Source: Hyphomicrobiales bacterium
GTDB lineage: Bacteria > Pseudomonadota > Alphaproteobacteria > Rhizobiales > Beijerinckiaceae
Length of the DNA stretch: 64,000 bases
Reading direction: 5' to 3'
Assembly: GCA_930633525.1 (NCBI GenBank)
Contig: CAKNFP010000002.1
Location: forward strand, 248,001 to 312,000
In this document: positions 28,145-36,691 of the stretch, piece by piece
Layout of the letters: every line of letters starts with the position of its first letter
Position numbering within the stretch: the stretch's first letter is position 1
Notes under the pieces: model-generated
What the model was told of the DNA's origin: nothing
The model's database searches: none
What the model saw: the letters and a program-made list of their open reading frames with translations, nothing else
Translations under genes and position numbers: made by a program

Positions 28145-29473
28145 ATGACTTTCATTAGAGCAACCCGCACAGGGATCACCTTGAATTCCACCAGCCTGCT
28201 CGGTGTCGCGCTCATGACGGGCGCACTGCTGGCCAATGCCGGTCAGGCCAGCGCCCAGCAGCAGGACGTCCTTTTTCTCTCGACGCAGTTGCGCCCCATC
28301 GAGGAAGCCCAGAAGGTGCGCAGCGTCATCCTCAAGGACTTTCCCGGGAAAGTGACCTATCTCGTTGAGGAGCCGCCGGCTTTTGACGTGCGCATGAAGG
28401 CCGAAGGCCAGGCGGGCAAGCGCACGATCAGTGTCGCCGGCGCGCTGCATGGGGAACTGCAACCCCTCGTCACCTCGGGCGACCTGACCCCGATCGACGA
28501 TATCGCCGCGAAACTGGCCGACCGCGACATCCCGGCGAATCTCATGGAACTCGGCAAGCTCGGCACGAGCAACCAGATGTATATCCCGTGGATGCAGGCC
28601 ACCTACATCATGGTCGCCAACAAGAAGGCCCTGCCATACCTGCCGGCGGGGGCCGACATCAATGCCCTCACCTATGACCAGCTCGAGGCATGGGGCAAGG
28701 CGCTCATGGAAAAGACCGGCAAGCGCCTGGTCGGCTTTCCCGCTGGCCCCAAGGGTCTGATGCCGCGTTTCTACCAGGGCTATCTCTATCCCTCCTTCAC
28801 GGGCGGCGTGGTCACGCCATTCCAGTCGGCGGAGGCGGAAGCCATGTGGGGCAAGTTCAAGAGCCTGTGGCAGTTCGTGAATCCGAATTCCACAAGCTAT
28901 GACTTCATGCAGGAGCCGCTGCTTGCCGAGGAGGTTTGGGTCGCCTTCGATCACGTGGCGCGCGTCAAGGACGCCTTGACACAAGCTCCAGAGGAATTCG
29001 TGACCTTCCCCGCGCCGGCCGGCCCGAAGGGGCGCGGCTATATGCCAGTCATCGCAGGCCTTTCCGTGCCGAAGAATGCACCGAACCCGACAGGCGCCGC
29101 CGAGCTGATCGCCTTCATTTCCAAGCCGGAGACGCAGGTGAAGACCGCCGCGGAAGTCGGCTTCTTCCCGGTGGTCAAGGCGACATTGCCGGCCGATCTC
29201 TCCCCGGGCATCAAGCTCATCGCGGAAGGCGTCGCCAAGACCCAGAACGCGCCCGATGCCTTGCCGGCCCTGCTCCCGGTCGGGCTCGGCGACAAGGGCG
29301 GCGAGTTCAACAAGGTCTATTCGGATACCTTCCAGCGCATCGTGCTGCGGGGGGAGGACATCAAAACGGTGCTCGGCTCGCAGGCCGGTGTCCTCAAGGG
29401 CTTGATGGAGGCGACCAAAGCGCCGTGCTGGGCCCCGGACGCGCCGAGCCAAGGGGCCTGCCCGGTCAAGTAA
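28145..29473 (+). CDS. ABC importer periplasmic binding protein, sugar type
   Basis: A 442-residue secreted protein. The signal peptide is LLGVALMTGALLANAGQASA, cleaved before QQQD. The mature part is a type I/II extracellular solute-binding fold (FPGKVTYLVEEPPAF; a middle with AAELIAFISKPETQVKTAAEVGFFPVV). The C-terminus carries two cysteines (APCWAPDAPSQGACPVK) that may form a disulfide. The start at 28145 has AAGAGGAGG upstream. It is the first gene of the importer controlled by the LacI protein. Confidence 0.88.
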   Translation: MTFIRATRTGITLNSTSLLGVALMTGALLANAGQASAQQQDVLFLSTQLRPIEEAQKVRSVILKDFPGKVTYLVEEPPAFDVRMKAEGQAGKRTISVAGALHGELQPLVTSGDLTPIDDIAAKLADRDIPANLMELGKLGTSNQMYIPWMQATYIMVANKKALPYLPAGADINALTYDQLEAWGKALMEKTGKRLVGFPAGPKGLMPRFYQGYLYPSFTGGVVTPFQSAEAEAMWGKFKSLWQFVNPNSTSYDFMQEPLLAEEVWVAFDHVARVKDALTQAPEEFVTFPAPAGPKGRGYMPVIAGLSVPKNAPNPTGAAELIAFISKPETQVKTAAEVGFFPVVKATLPADLSPGIKLIAEGVAKTQNAPDALPALLPVGLGDKGGEFNKVYSDTFQRIVLRGEDIKTVLGSQAGVLKGLMEATKAPCWAPDAPSQGACPVK

Positions 29474-29481
29474 TCGGGCGA

Positions 29482-29520
29482 GACAGTCCGGGCGGCTCAT
29501 TGTTCGCCGCCCGGACTGTC
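29482..29520 (+). terminator. Strong hairpin between binding protein and permease genes
   Basis: A perfect 15-bp inverted repeat, GACAGTCCGGGCGGC / GCCGCCCGGACTGTC, with a 9-base loop begins 8 bases after the binding-protein stop. There is no T-run, so it is better read as an mRNA-stabilising or attenuating hairpin that keeps binding-protein expression above permease expression. Confidence 0.7.
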
Positions 29521-29559
29521 GATCGTGACTGCGCGATCAATCGCAATCGAGCCTGAGAG

Positions 29560-30414
29560 ATGATGACGCTGCGATCCCGGCTTTTGCCCTATCTGCTGCT
29601 CGCCCCCTCGGTCGCCTTCCTGGCGGCGCTTTTCCTTGTGCCGCTGGTACAGACCATCTCGCTGTCCTTCATGGAAGGCGGGACGCCTTCGCTCGCGAAC
29701 TACAGCCGGATGATGTCCGACATCAATTTCGGCCCGGCGGTCCGCAATACCTTCCTGCTGGTCCTGACTGTCGTGCCGATCCAGATCGTGATGGCGCTCG
29801 CCATGGCGATGATGCTGCAGAAGCTGCCGCGCGGGCGTGATGTCGTCCTGTGGATCTGGACAATTCCCCTCGGCATTTCCGATCTCGCGGCCGGCCTCGT
29901 CTGGCTCGCCATTTTGCAGGACAGGGGATATCTCAACAGCGCGCTCTATGGCCTCGGCCTCATTGACGGGCCGACCGCCTGGCTGACCTATGAGACGCCC
30001 TTCGCATTATTTCTCGGGGTAGTCGTCGCAGAAGTGTGGCGCGCGACAGCCATCGTGCTTGTCATCCTCGTCGCCGGCCTCCAGCTCATCCCCAAGGAAT
30101 ACAAGGAAGCGGCCGAGGTATTCGGCGCGCGGCCCTGGACGATCTTCAGGCGGATTACCCTGCCGCTGCTCAAGCCGAGCCTGCAGACGGCCTTGATCCT
30201 GCGCACGGTGCTTGCCTTCGAGGTCTTCGCAGTCGTCTACGCCATCGGCGGCACCAACTTTCCTGTGCTGGTCGGCGAGGCTTACAATTGGCAGCGCAAT
30301 TACCAGAATACGGGCGTCGCCGCCGCCTACGCGATGCTGATCGTGCTCATCTCGCTTGCCGCGACGGTCATCTTCCTGTGGGCGCTCAAGACCAAGCCGG
30401 AGCAGCAGCCATGA
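29560..30414 (+). CDS. ABC importer permease, MalF/UgpA type
   Basis: A 284-residue permease with six membrane segments, beginning LLPYLLLAPSVAFLAALFLV, and EAA loop EYKEAAEVFGARPWTIFRRI. The start is ATG 29560 or 29563 with GAGAG upstream. It is coupled to the next permease through ATGA. Confidence 0.92.
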   Translation: MMTLRSRLLPYLLLAPSVAFLAALFLVPLVQTISLSFMEGGTPSLANYSRMMSDINFGPAVRNTFLLVLTVVPIQIVMALAMAMMLQKLPRGRDVVLWIWTIPLGISDLAAGLVWLAILQDRGYLNSALYGLGLIDGPTAWLTYETPFALFLGVVVAEVWRATAIVLVILVAGLQLIPKEYKEAAEVFGARPWTIFRRITLPLLKPSLQTALILRTVLAFEVFAVVYAIGGTNFPVLVGEAYNWQRNYQNTGVAAAYAMLIVLISLAATVIFLWALKTKPEQQP

Positions 30415-31217
30415 ATGCGTTGCGCCGCACTGTGTATTTCACGGGCATCTTCGCTCTATGCGCCTGGGTGCTGGTGCCGATCTATTTTATTGCGCTGGGC
30501 GCCTTTGGAGGACGTGCCGGCGTGTTCCGCTGGCCGAAATCGATCTGGCCGGCCGATACCTCGCTCGCCGCGATGCAACTCTTCCTCCAGGTGGAGGGCG
30601 TCGGCCAGGCAATGGTCAACAGCATCATCGCCGCGGCGATCACCATGGCGCTTTCGATCGCGCTCGGAGCCCCGGCCGGCTACGCGCTCGCGCGTTTCAC
30701 CTTTCCGGGCCAGAATGCCTATCGCCTGCTGATCCTGCTGACGCGCGCCTTTCCGCTCGCGATCCTCGCGCTGCCGCTGACCGTCGCCTTCATCCGCATC
30801 GGGCTTTATGACACGGCCTTCGGTGTCGCGCTCATCCACACGGCGCTGGCCTTGCCTTTCGCCGCGCTCGTCTCGGCGAGCCTTTTCCAGGCGATACCTC
30901 GCGAACTGGAGGAGGCGGCCTGGGTATTCGGCTGCACGCGGTTGCAGGCCTTCATGAAGGTTGTGCTGCCGCTCGCGCTCCCGGGTATCGCGGCGACTGC
31001 GATCTTCGCTTTCGTCATTTCATGGAACGAAGTCTTCGCAGCGTCAGTTCTCACGGTCCGCAACAGAACGCTGACGGCTTATCTCCTCACCGTCCTCGCG
31101 GAATCGCCGCTGCATTTCCGCTTCGCCGGCGGTTTCCTTCTCATCGTGCCATCCATCGTCTTCATCTTCGCCGTCAGGAAATACCTTTTCGCGATGTGGG
31201 GCATCGCCAACCGCTGA
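30411..31217 (+). CDS. ABC importer permease, MalG/UgpE type
   Basis: A 268-residue permease. The first membrane helix is YFTGIFALCAWVLVPIYFIA, and the EAA loop is ELEEAAWVFGCTRLQAFMKV. The ATG at 30411 overlaps the previous stop. It forms the channel with the preceding gene. Confidence 0.92.
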   Translation: MNALRRTVYFTGIFALCAWVLVPIYFIALGAFGGRAGVFRWPKSIWPADTSLAAMQLFLQVEGVGQAMVNSIIAAAITMALSIALGAPAGYALARFTFPGQNAYRLLILLTRAFPLAILALPLTVAFIRIGLYDTAFGVALIHTALALPFAALVSASLFQAIPRELEEAAWVFGCTRLQAFMKVVLPLALPGIAATAIFAFVISWNEVFAASVLTVRNRTLTAYLLTVLAESPLHFRFAGGFLLIVPSIVFIFAVRKYLFAMWGIANR

Positions 31218-31227
31218 GACGCGCCAG

Positions 31228-31291
31228 AGCAAGTTCGCCCCTGGCTGACTTGCTCAAACTAGAAATCGACGAGCAAATCCAATGATTTGCT
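31228..31291. repeat. Mosaic of inverted repeats between permease and ATPase genes
   Basis: Two related inverted repeats stand in tandem: AGCAAGT...ACTTGCT (31228-31254) and AGCAAATC-CAAT-GATTTGCT (31272-31291). Both arms share the core AGCAA/TTGCT, which suggests one element family rather than two chance hairpins. The arrangement resembles short intergenic mosaic palindromes of rhizobial genomes. Assignment to a named family needs a genome-wide search. Confidence 0.5.
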
Positions 31292-31311
31292 TCAGGGATA
31301 CAGGTTCAGCC

Positions 31312-32370
31312 ATGGCCGACATAAAGATCGACAAGATCGCCAAGACGTTCGGTGGGACGCGCGCGCTCGACGAGATCACGCTGGATATCGCCGACGGCGA
31401 GTTCATCGCGCTGCTCGGCCCCTCGGGCTGCGGCAAGACTACTCTGCTGCGTATCATCGCGGGGCTGGAGACACGATCCGCGGGACGTGTGATCATCGGC
31501 GGACGCGATATCAGTGACATACCGACACGCCAGCGCGGCCTTGCGATGGTGTTCCAGAACTACGCGGTCTTCCCCCATATGACCGTCTACGACAATGTCG
31601 CCTTCGGCCTGCGCATGCAGAAGGCAGGAGATGCGCGCGTCAAGTCGCAGGTAGCGCGAGCGGCGGAGCTTCTACACATCGAGCCTTATCTCGATCGCTA
31701 CCCCGCCAAACTCTCGGGCGGCCAGCGCCAGCGTGTGGCAGTGGCGCGGGCGCTCGCGGTGGAGCCGCCCGTGCTGCTCATGGACGAGCCCCTGTCGAAT
31801 CTTGATGCGCTGCTGCGCCTGGAAATGCGAGCGGAGCTCAAGGCCGTGTTGCGCGAGGCCGGGACAACGACGATCTATGTCACCCATGATCAGACCGAGG
31901 CCATGGGACTCGCCGACAGAATCGCGGTGATGCACGGCGGCCGGATCGTGCAGATCGACAAACCAACAGCGGTCTACAGTCGGCCTCGGACCACCTTCGT
32001 CGGCGGCTTCGTCGGCAGTCCGCCCATGAATTTCCTGCCGGTCACCGCAGCCAATGGCAACATCGCTCTCGATGGCCTATCCCTGCGGGCGCCGCGACCG
32101 CAGGGGGATCTGCTGGCCGGCATACGCGCCGAAGACTTCGCCTTGGGCGAGGCTGCGGAGGGGCTCGCCTTCGAGGTCATGGTGGCTGAGCCTTTGGGTT
32201 CGCATACCCTGCTCACCGGTCGCTCGCGCGGACAGATGATCCGTGTGGTCGCGCCGCCCGACGTTCAATTCCCATCGGGTACCAGGCTTGGCCTCAAGCC
32301 GGATCCCAATCGCATCGTTTGGATGGATGCCGCCTCCGGTGAGGCGCTTGCACGAGAGATAGCAGTATGA
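31312..32370 (+). CDS. ABC importer ATPase, MalK/UgpC type
   Basis: A 352-residue ATPase. Walker A is GPSGCGKTT (36-44), signature LSGGQ (134-138), Walker B LLMDEP (155-160) and switch His192 in YVTHDQTEA. The C-terminal TOBE-type domain starts around residue 235. The ATG at 31312 is used; an ATG at 31282 falls inside the upstream hairpin. It energises the importer encoded just upstream. As the only MalK-type ATPase in the window it could also serve the ATPase-less sugar importer at 10528-13513. Confidence 0.92.
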   Translation: MADIKIDKIAKTFGGTRALDEITLDIADGEFIALLGPSGCGKTTLLRIIAGLETRSAGRVIIGGRDISDIPTRQRGLAMVFQNYAVFPHMTVYDNVAFGLRMQKAGDARVKSQVARAAELLHIEPYLDRYPAKLSGGQRQRVAVARALAVEPPVLLMDEPLSNLDALLRLEMRAELKAVLREAGTTTIYVTHDQTEAMGLADRIAVMHGGRIVQIDKPTAVYSRPRTTFVGGFVGSPPMNFLPVTAANGNIALDGLSLRAPRPQGDLLAGIRAEDFALGEAAEGLAFEVMVAEPLGSHTLLTGRSRGQMIRVVAPPDVQFPSGTRLGLKPDPNRIVWMDAASGEALAREIAV

Positions 32371-33629
32371 CGCGTCACATCGATATCACCGCCGCACGCG
32401 ATATTCTCATCGCCAATGATCGGGGCGGCTACACGGTCCCGACCTCCCGGCTCTATCCGTTTCAGTGGAACTGGGATTCGGCCTTTGTCGCGATGGGGTG
32501 GGCGACCTTCGACGAGGAACGTGCCTGGCGAGAACTGGAGCGCCTTGTGGAGGGACAATGGGCGGACGGCATGGTGCCGCATATCGTCTTTCACGCGCCG
32601 AGTGACGATTATTTCCCCGGCCCCGATGTGTGGGGCACGCACCACGAGCCACCGACCTCGGGCCTATCGCAGCCGCCGGTGCTGGCGAGCGCCGTCAGGT
32701 TCGTTTTCGAGCACGCGAAGGGCGCGGACGCGGCCAAGCGCGCCGAGGGGCTTTACCGCGCGGCATTGGCTTTCCACCGTTGGTGGGCCACCGCGCGCGA
32801 TCCGGAGGGCACCGGCCTTGTGGCCATTCTCCACCCTTGGGAATCGGGGATGGACAACTCGCCGGCCTGGGACGAGGCCTTCGCCCGCGTGCCGCCCGAA
32901 CCGACGACCGAAATCCGGCGCAGGGACACCGCGCATGTGGGCGCCGCCATGCGGCCCCATGATGATGACTATCGTCGCTATATCCACCTCGTCGATATCT
33001 TCCGCGATGCAGGCTGGAACCCCGCCGCCCTCTGGGAAAGGGCGCCCTTCAAGGTCGGGGATATCGCGATCAATGCCATCCTGCAGCGTGCGGAGCAGGA
33101 TCTGTTGCATCTTGCGGCCCGCTTGGGAACCGAGGCCGAACGCGCCGAGATCAACGCCCGAATCGTCAAGCGTGCCAACGCGCTGAACGCGCTCTGGAAT
33201 GAGGAGAGGGGCCTCTACCAGCCGATCGACCTCATCACCGGCGCGCGTATAGACGTGTCGACGTCGGCGGGTTTCCTCCCGCTGTTCGCGGGCTTGCCGC
33301 GTGCCGACCAGGCCAGACGCATGGCGGCTGAAATCACGCGCTGGCGGGGCAAGGTCGCCCATGGCGTGTCGAGCACGTCGCCCTTCGACCCGCGCTTCGA
33401 ACCGAAGCGCTACTGGCGCGGCCCGGTGTGGGGCGTCGTCAATTACATGGTCGCCGAAGGGCTCGCAGCGTATGGGCTGACTGATGCGGCGGATGCGATC
33501 CGCTCCGACACGCGCGACCTCATCAGTGCCCAGGGTTTCGCGGAATATTTCGATCCGACGACTGGCGAAGGCTTAGGCGGTGACAGCTTCTCCTGGACCG
33601 CAGCGATCGCACTCCTGCTGTCGCGATAA
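32367..33629 (+). CDS. GH63-type glycoside hydrolase, mannosyl/glucosylglycerate hydrolase-like
   Basis: A 420-residue (alpha/alpha)6-barrel hydrolase. Diagnostic segments are PFQWNWDSAF (residues 31-40), HPWESGMDNSPAWDE (156-170, Asp163 the candidate acid) and AEYFDPTTGEGLGGDSFSW (392-410, Glu393 the candidate base). These match the short GH63 group that includes bacterial mannosylglycerate and glucosylglycerate hydrolases. It has no signal peptide, so it acts after import. The start overlaps the ATPase stop by ATGA, tying it to the importer. The likely substrate is a glycosylated compatible solute, but this is inferred. Confidence 0.83.
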   Translation: MTRHIDITAARDILIANDRGGYTVPTSRLYPFQWNWDSAFVAMGWATFDEERAWRELERLVEGQWADGMVPHIVFHAPSDDYFPGPDVWGTHHEPPTSGLSQPPVLASAVRFVFEHAKGADAAKRAEGLYRAALAFHRWWATARDPEGTGLVAILHPWESGMDNSPAWDEAFARVPPEPTTEIRRRDTAHVGAAMRPHDDDYRRYIHLVDIFRDAGWNPAALWERAPFKVGDIAINAILQRAEQDLLHLAARLGTEAERAEINARIVKRANALNALWNEERGLYQPIDLITGARIDVSTSAGFLPLFAGLPRADQARRMAAEITRWRGKVAHGVSSTSPFDPRFEPKRYWRGPVWGVVNYMVAEGLAAYGLTDAADAIRSDTRDLISAQGFAEYFDPTTGEGLGGDSFSWTAAIALLLSR

Positions 33630-33653
33630 ACGACCGCCCTCAAACGACAGGCT

Positions 33654-34112
33654 TCATCCGGTCGCAGTCTCATAGGCGACCAGCGCGGCGCGCAGGTCCT
33701 CCGGAATCGGGCAGGGCTTGCGCGCCTCCATATCCGTCGTGACCGTCACGAAATGGCCGCGTACCGCTTCGCGACCATTTTTCATAGCGTGCAGGGTAAG
33801 CCGATAGGAGGCGCGGCCGATCTCGGCGATCACTACCGAGACATCGAGCGCGTCACCCATCTCGCTCGGCTGGAAGAAGTCGCAGGCCGCATGCGCATAG
33901 CCGAGCCCGATCCGGCGTTCACGGATGAAGAGCCAGTACGGCAGTCGCAGCGCGTCCGCGAACCAGTCCTCGATCACGCCGTTGAAAAGGTCGAAATACA
34001 CCGGCGTGTAGACGATCCCCGCAGGGTCACAATGGCTGAAACGTATGGGAACACGCGTGTTCCAGGCGTTCAGCGGCAGGTCGTCAATTTGAAAAGGTAT
34101 GGGACGCGGCAT
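33654..34112 (-). CDS. Acyl-CoA thioesterase, 4-hydroxybenzoyl-CoA thioesterase family
   Basis: A 152-residue hotdog-fold protein. The catalytic Asp is in SHCDPAGIVYTPVYFDLFN, the 4HBT signature, followed by VIEDWF. It hydrolyses an aryl- or acyl-CoA in the cytoplasm. It is the last gene of the taurine-type transporter transcript (6-base gap from the permease gene), which links the transporter to a CoA-dependent pathway. A CoA ligase is encoded at 45140. Confidence 0.88.
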   Translation of the reverse strand: MPRPIPFQIDDLPLNAWNTRVPIRFSHCDPAGIVYTPVYFDLFNGVIEDWFADALRLPYWLFIRERRIGLGYAHAACDFFQPSEMGDALDVSVVIAEIGRASYRLTLHAMKNGREAVRGHFVTVTTDMEARKPCPIPEDLRAALVAYETATG

Positions 34113-34118
34113 TCCGAC

Positions 34119-34943
34119 CTACACGGTGACACTATAGCGCTTCAGGAACGTGCGGGCGAAGATCCGCAGCAACCGATCGCACGTATAGCCGAGCAAGCCG
34201 AGGATGATAATGCCGACGAACACCCATTCCGTGCGGCCGTAATTGCGGGCTGTCCAGATGAGCGCACCCAGCCCGTCCTGCGCCGCCACGATCTCGGCCG
34301 AGACCACGGTCAGGAAGGAGTTGCCCATGGCGAGCCGCGCGCCGGTGATCATGAATGGCACGGTCGAGGGGACGACCACGGTGAGCAGGGTCCGGAGCGG
34401 GGAGGCGCCCAGTGACGCGGCGGCACGCAGGCGCAGCTCACTCACCGCCTGTACGCCGGCGATCATATTGACGACGATGATGAAAACCGTGGCGTAGAAG
34501 ATGAGCGCGACTTTGGATTCCTCGCCCGGTCCGAGCCAGATCACGGCCAGCGTAATGAAGGCGATCGGCGGAACGAAGCGGAAGAACTCGATATAGGGTT
34601 CGAGCAACTCGCGGATGAGACGAAAATGCCCCATCAGGATGCCCAAGGGCACGCCGATGATGATGCCGAGCGCCCACCCGCTGCCGATGCGCGCCAGTGA
34701 GGCGATGATGGACTTCGTGAGGGTGCCATCCTCCGCGAGTTCGATCGCCGCGGCCCAGGTGTCGGAGGGAGAGGGGAGGAACAGTGGGGAGATATTGCTG
34801 CTCAGAACCTGCCAGATGACGAGGCCGCCGAGAACCGCCGCGATGGCGAGCGCAGCCTGACGGAATTCACCGAGGCGTACGAGGCTGTTGGTGCGTGGCG
34901 TGGCGCTTGCCGCATTGGCCGCTGCCGAGGAGGACTGGTTCAT
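34119..34943 (-). CDS. ABC importer permease, SsuC/TauC type
   Basis: A 274-residue permease with about six membrane segments, the first at ALAIAAVLGGLVIWQVL, and the EAA-like loop LRAAASLGASPLRTLLTVV. The N-terminus is Ala/Ser-rich. Its start overlaps the ATPase stop by four bases. Homologues carry sulfonates, taurine, nitrate or pyrimidine precursors; the substrate class cannot be read from this subunit. Confidence 0.9.
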   Translation of the reverse strand: MNQSSSAAANAASATPRTNSLVRLGEFRQAALAIAAVLGGLVIWQVLSSNISPLFLPSPSDTWAAAIELAEDGTLTKSIIASLARIGSGWALGIIIGVPLGILMGHFRLIRELLEPYIEFFRFVPPIAFITLAVIWLGPGEESKVALIFYATVFIIVVNMIAGVQAVSELRLRAAASLGASPLRTLLTVVVPSTVPFMITGARLAMGNSFLTVVSAEIVAAQDGLGALIWTARNYGRTEWVFVGIIILGLLGYTCDRLLRIFARTFLKRYSVTV

Positions 34944-35731
34944 GCCGTCTTCTCCCGTAAGCCCTGTTGACGGAGAACCTTGCTCACTTCCTCACCGATA
35001 TCGTCCCGCAACTCACGATGAATGGCGATGGCGCCGGGATCGGTCTCGTCGCGCGGGTGAGGCAGCTCGATCGGGACGATCGACTTGATGCGTGCCGCCG
35101 GCCCGGTCGTCATTGTGAAAACCCGATCGGCGAGGAGGATCGCCTCCCCGATGTCGTGAGTGACGAAGACGATTGTCGAACGCGTCGCCCGCCAGATCCG
35201 GTCGAGCTCGTGCTGCATGACCTCACGCGTCTGCGCATCGAGCGCCCCGAAGGGCTCATCCATGAGAATGACGGACGGCTCGTTGACAAGCACACGCGCG
35301 ATCTGCAGGCGTTGCCGCATTCCGCCGGACAATTCCGCTGGAAATTTGTCGATGGCGTGCCCCAGGCCCACCAGTTCCAGATAGTATCGTGCCGCTTTCG
35401 CGCGCTCAGCCTTGTCGACACCGCGGATGCGCGGGCCGTATTCCACATTTTCACGCGCCGTGAGCCAAGGAAACAGGGCATCGGAATTCTGGAAGACCAC
35501 GCCACGGTCGATGCCCGGCCCGCGGATCCGCTGCCCACCGACGAGCAATCTGCCGTCCACCGGAATAAACCCGGCGATGGCATTCAAAAGCGTCGACTTG
35601 CCGCAACCCGAGGGCCCGAGCAGGCAGACGAACTCGCCCGCAGCAATCGACAGCGTGATGTCCGAGACAATCCTTTGTCCGGAAATCTGGATACCGACCC
35701 CCTCCAGGTCGATGGATGCACCGGCAGGCAT
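34940..35731 (-). CDS. ABC importer ATPase, SsuB/TauB type
   Basis: A 263-residue ATPase. Walker A is GPSGCGKSTLLNAIAGF, the signature is LSGGMRQRLQIARVL, Walker B is VILMDEPFGALD and the switch His is in FVTHDIGEA. There is no TOBE domain, as expected for this class. GGAGG lies 6 bases before the ATG at 35731. About 55 to 80 bases upstream are two putative operators (35786 and 35802), so it has its own promoter separate from the cyclase gene upstream. The matching binding protein is probably the one encoded at 44137. Confidence 0.92.
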   Translation of the reverse strand: MPAGASIDLEGVGIQISGQRIVSDITLSIAAGEFVCLLGPSGCGKSTLLNAIAGFIPVDGRLLVGGQRIRGPGIDRGVVFQNSDALFPWLTARENVEYGPRIRGVDKAERAKAARYYLELVGLGHAIDKFPAELSGGMRQRLQIARVLVNEPSVILMDEPFGALDAQTREVMQHELDRIWRATRSTIVFVTHDIGEAILLADRVFTMTTGPAARIKSIVPIELPHPRDETDPGAIAIHRELRDDIGEEVSKVLRQQGLREKTA

Positions 35732-35785
35732 TCATGGCCTCCATTGTCAGCGGCCACAAGGACCGCAGGGTCGCTCCGAAAACCG

Positions 35786-35795
35786 TGCAATTGCA
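35786..35795. promoter_or_regulatory. TGCAATTGCA palindrome, copy 1
   Basis: A perfect 10-bp palindrome upstream of the SsuB-type gene, 6 bases from the TTCAAG-type site. The same 10-mer recurs at 63517, and the variant TGCAAATGCA occurs at 40537 and 63796. Confidence 0.55.
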
Positions 35796-35801
35796 TATTT
35801 G

Positions 35802-35813
35802 TTCAAGCTTAAA
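35802..35813. promoter_or_regulatory. TTCAAG-type operator, copy 1
   Basis: TTCAAGCTTAAA matches 11 of 12 positions of the perfect palindrome TTCAAGCTTGAA found at 56121, and both continue into GCATT. It lies between the cyclase stop and the SsuB-type start. Confidence 0.55.
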
Positions 35814-35820
35814 GCATTGG

Positions 35821-36651
35821 TCAAGTGCTCGCCCCGGGCGGGCGCGGGCGATGTTGAACATTTGAAGCAACCTTCGGGCCAACGAGAGCGAGCACCCTGA
35901 GTGGGCTGCCGGAGCCTTGCAGGATCTTGAGCGGGGCGGCGATGACAACGGCGCCGCGCGGCGGCAATCGGTCGAGATTGGCAAGGCACTGCAGACCGTA
36001 ACGGCCGGCGCCGTGCAGGTAGTGATGCGCCGGGTAGGGCGGCATGAAGTCGGCAGCCCGGCCCGCATCGGTGCCTATCGTCTCCGTGCCGAAGCCGAGA
36101 ATGCCGCGTTCCTCCACAAGCCATCGCATCACATCGGCGTCCGGGCCCGGCGTATGCGGCCCGTCGTCGCGGAGATTGGCGAAGGCACGGCCGGTGCGCT
36201 TCGCCCAATCGGTCCGCAGCAGGACCCATGCGCCTGCATCGATTCGGCCATGGCTCGTTTCCCAGGCTTCGACATGCGCGATGGTCAGGAGAAAATCCGC
36301 GTCCGCCGCCGCCTCGGCCGCGCAGTCGATGACACAGGCAGGCGCCACCATATGCCGGGTCGGCAAGGTATCGACCGAATTATCGGGCAGATGGCGTCCC
36401 GTCACCCAGTGGATAGGGGCATCGAAATGGGTGCCGGTATGCTCCCCGACGGTGAAGTTGTTCCAGTACCACGCTGGTCCCCGGCCATCATAGCGTGATA
36501 CCGTCTCCATCCGGAACGGCGCGCTCTGGCCAAGTTCCGGCGGCAGCACGATCGTCGGGAAATCGGGCGTCAGGGTGTGTGTGAGGTCCACAACCTCGAC
36601 GGCACCGCTCGCGATGGCGGTAGCAAGGGCAATCAGGTCAATGTCGCTCAT
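35821..36651 (-). CDS. Cyclase family protein (kynurenine-formamidase-like metal hydrolase)
   Basis: A 276-residue protein. The metal-binding motif HTGTHFDAPIH (His71, His75, Asp77, His81) defines the cyclase/KynB family, preceded by VVDLTHTLTPDFP. Members hydrolyse N-formyl or cyclic amide and lactone bonds with Zn or Mn. The start MSDIDLIAL at 36651 is chosen because longer forms run into the upstream gene. It follows the OB-fold/SDR fusion by 40 bases and probably opens a ring or cleaves an amide in the same pathway. Confidence 0.88.
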   Translation of the reverse strand: MSDIDLIALATAIASGAVEVVDLTHTLTPDFPTIVLPPELGQSAPFRMETVSRYDGRGPAWYWNNFTVGEHTGTHFDAPIHWVTGRHLPDNSVDTLPTRHMVAPACVIDCAAEAAADADFLLTIAHVEAWETSHGRIDAGAWVLLRTDWAKRTGRAFANLRDDGPHTPGPDADVMRWLVEERGILGFGTETIGTDAGRAADFMPPYPAHHYLHGAGRYGLQCLANLDRLPPRGAVVIAAPLKILQGSGSPLRVLALVGPKVASNVQHRPRPPGAST

Positions 36652-36691
36652 CAACGAATCTCTTGGTTGGTGGACAGCCTCCTGGGATCGT

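Noticed and set aside
29482..29520. Classical rho-independent terminator ending the binding-protein transcript
   Set aside because: The stem is perfect but no T-run follows, and the downstream permease and ATPase genes need transcription from the same promoter.
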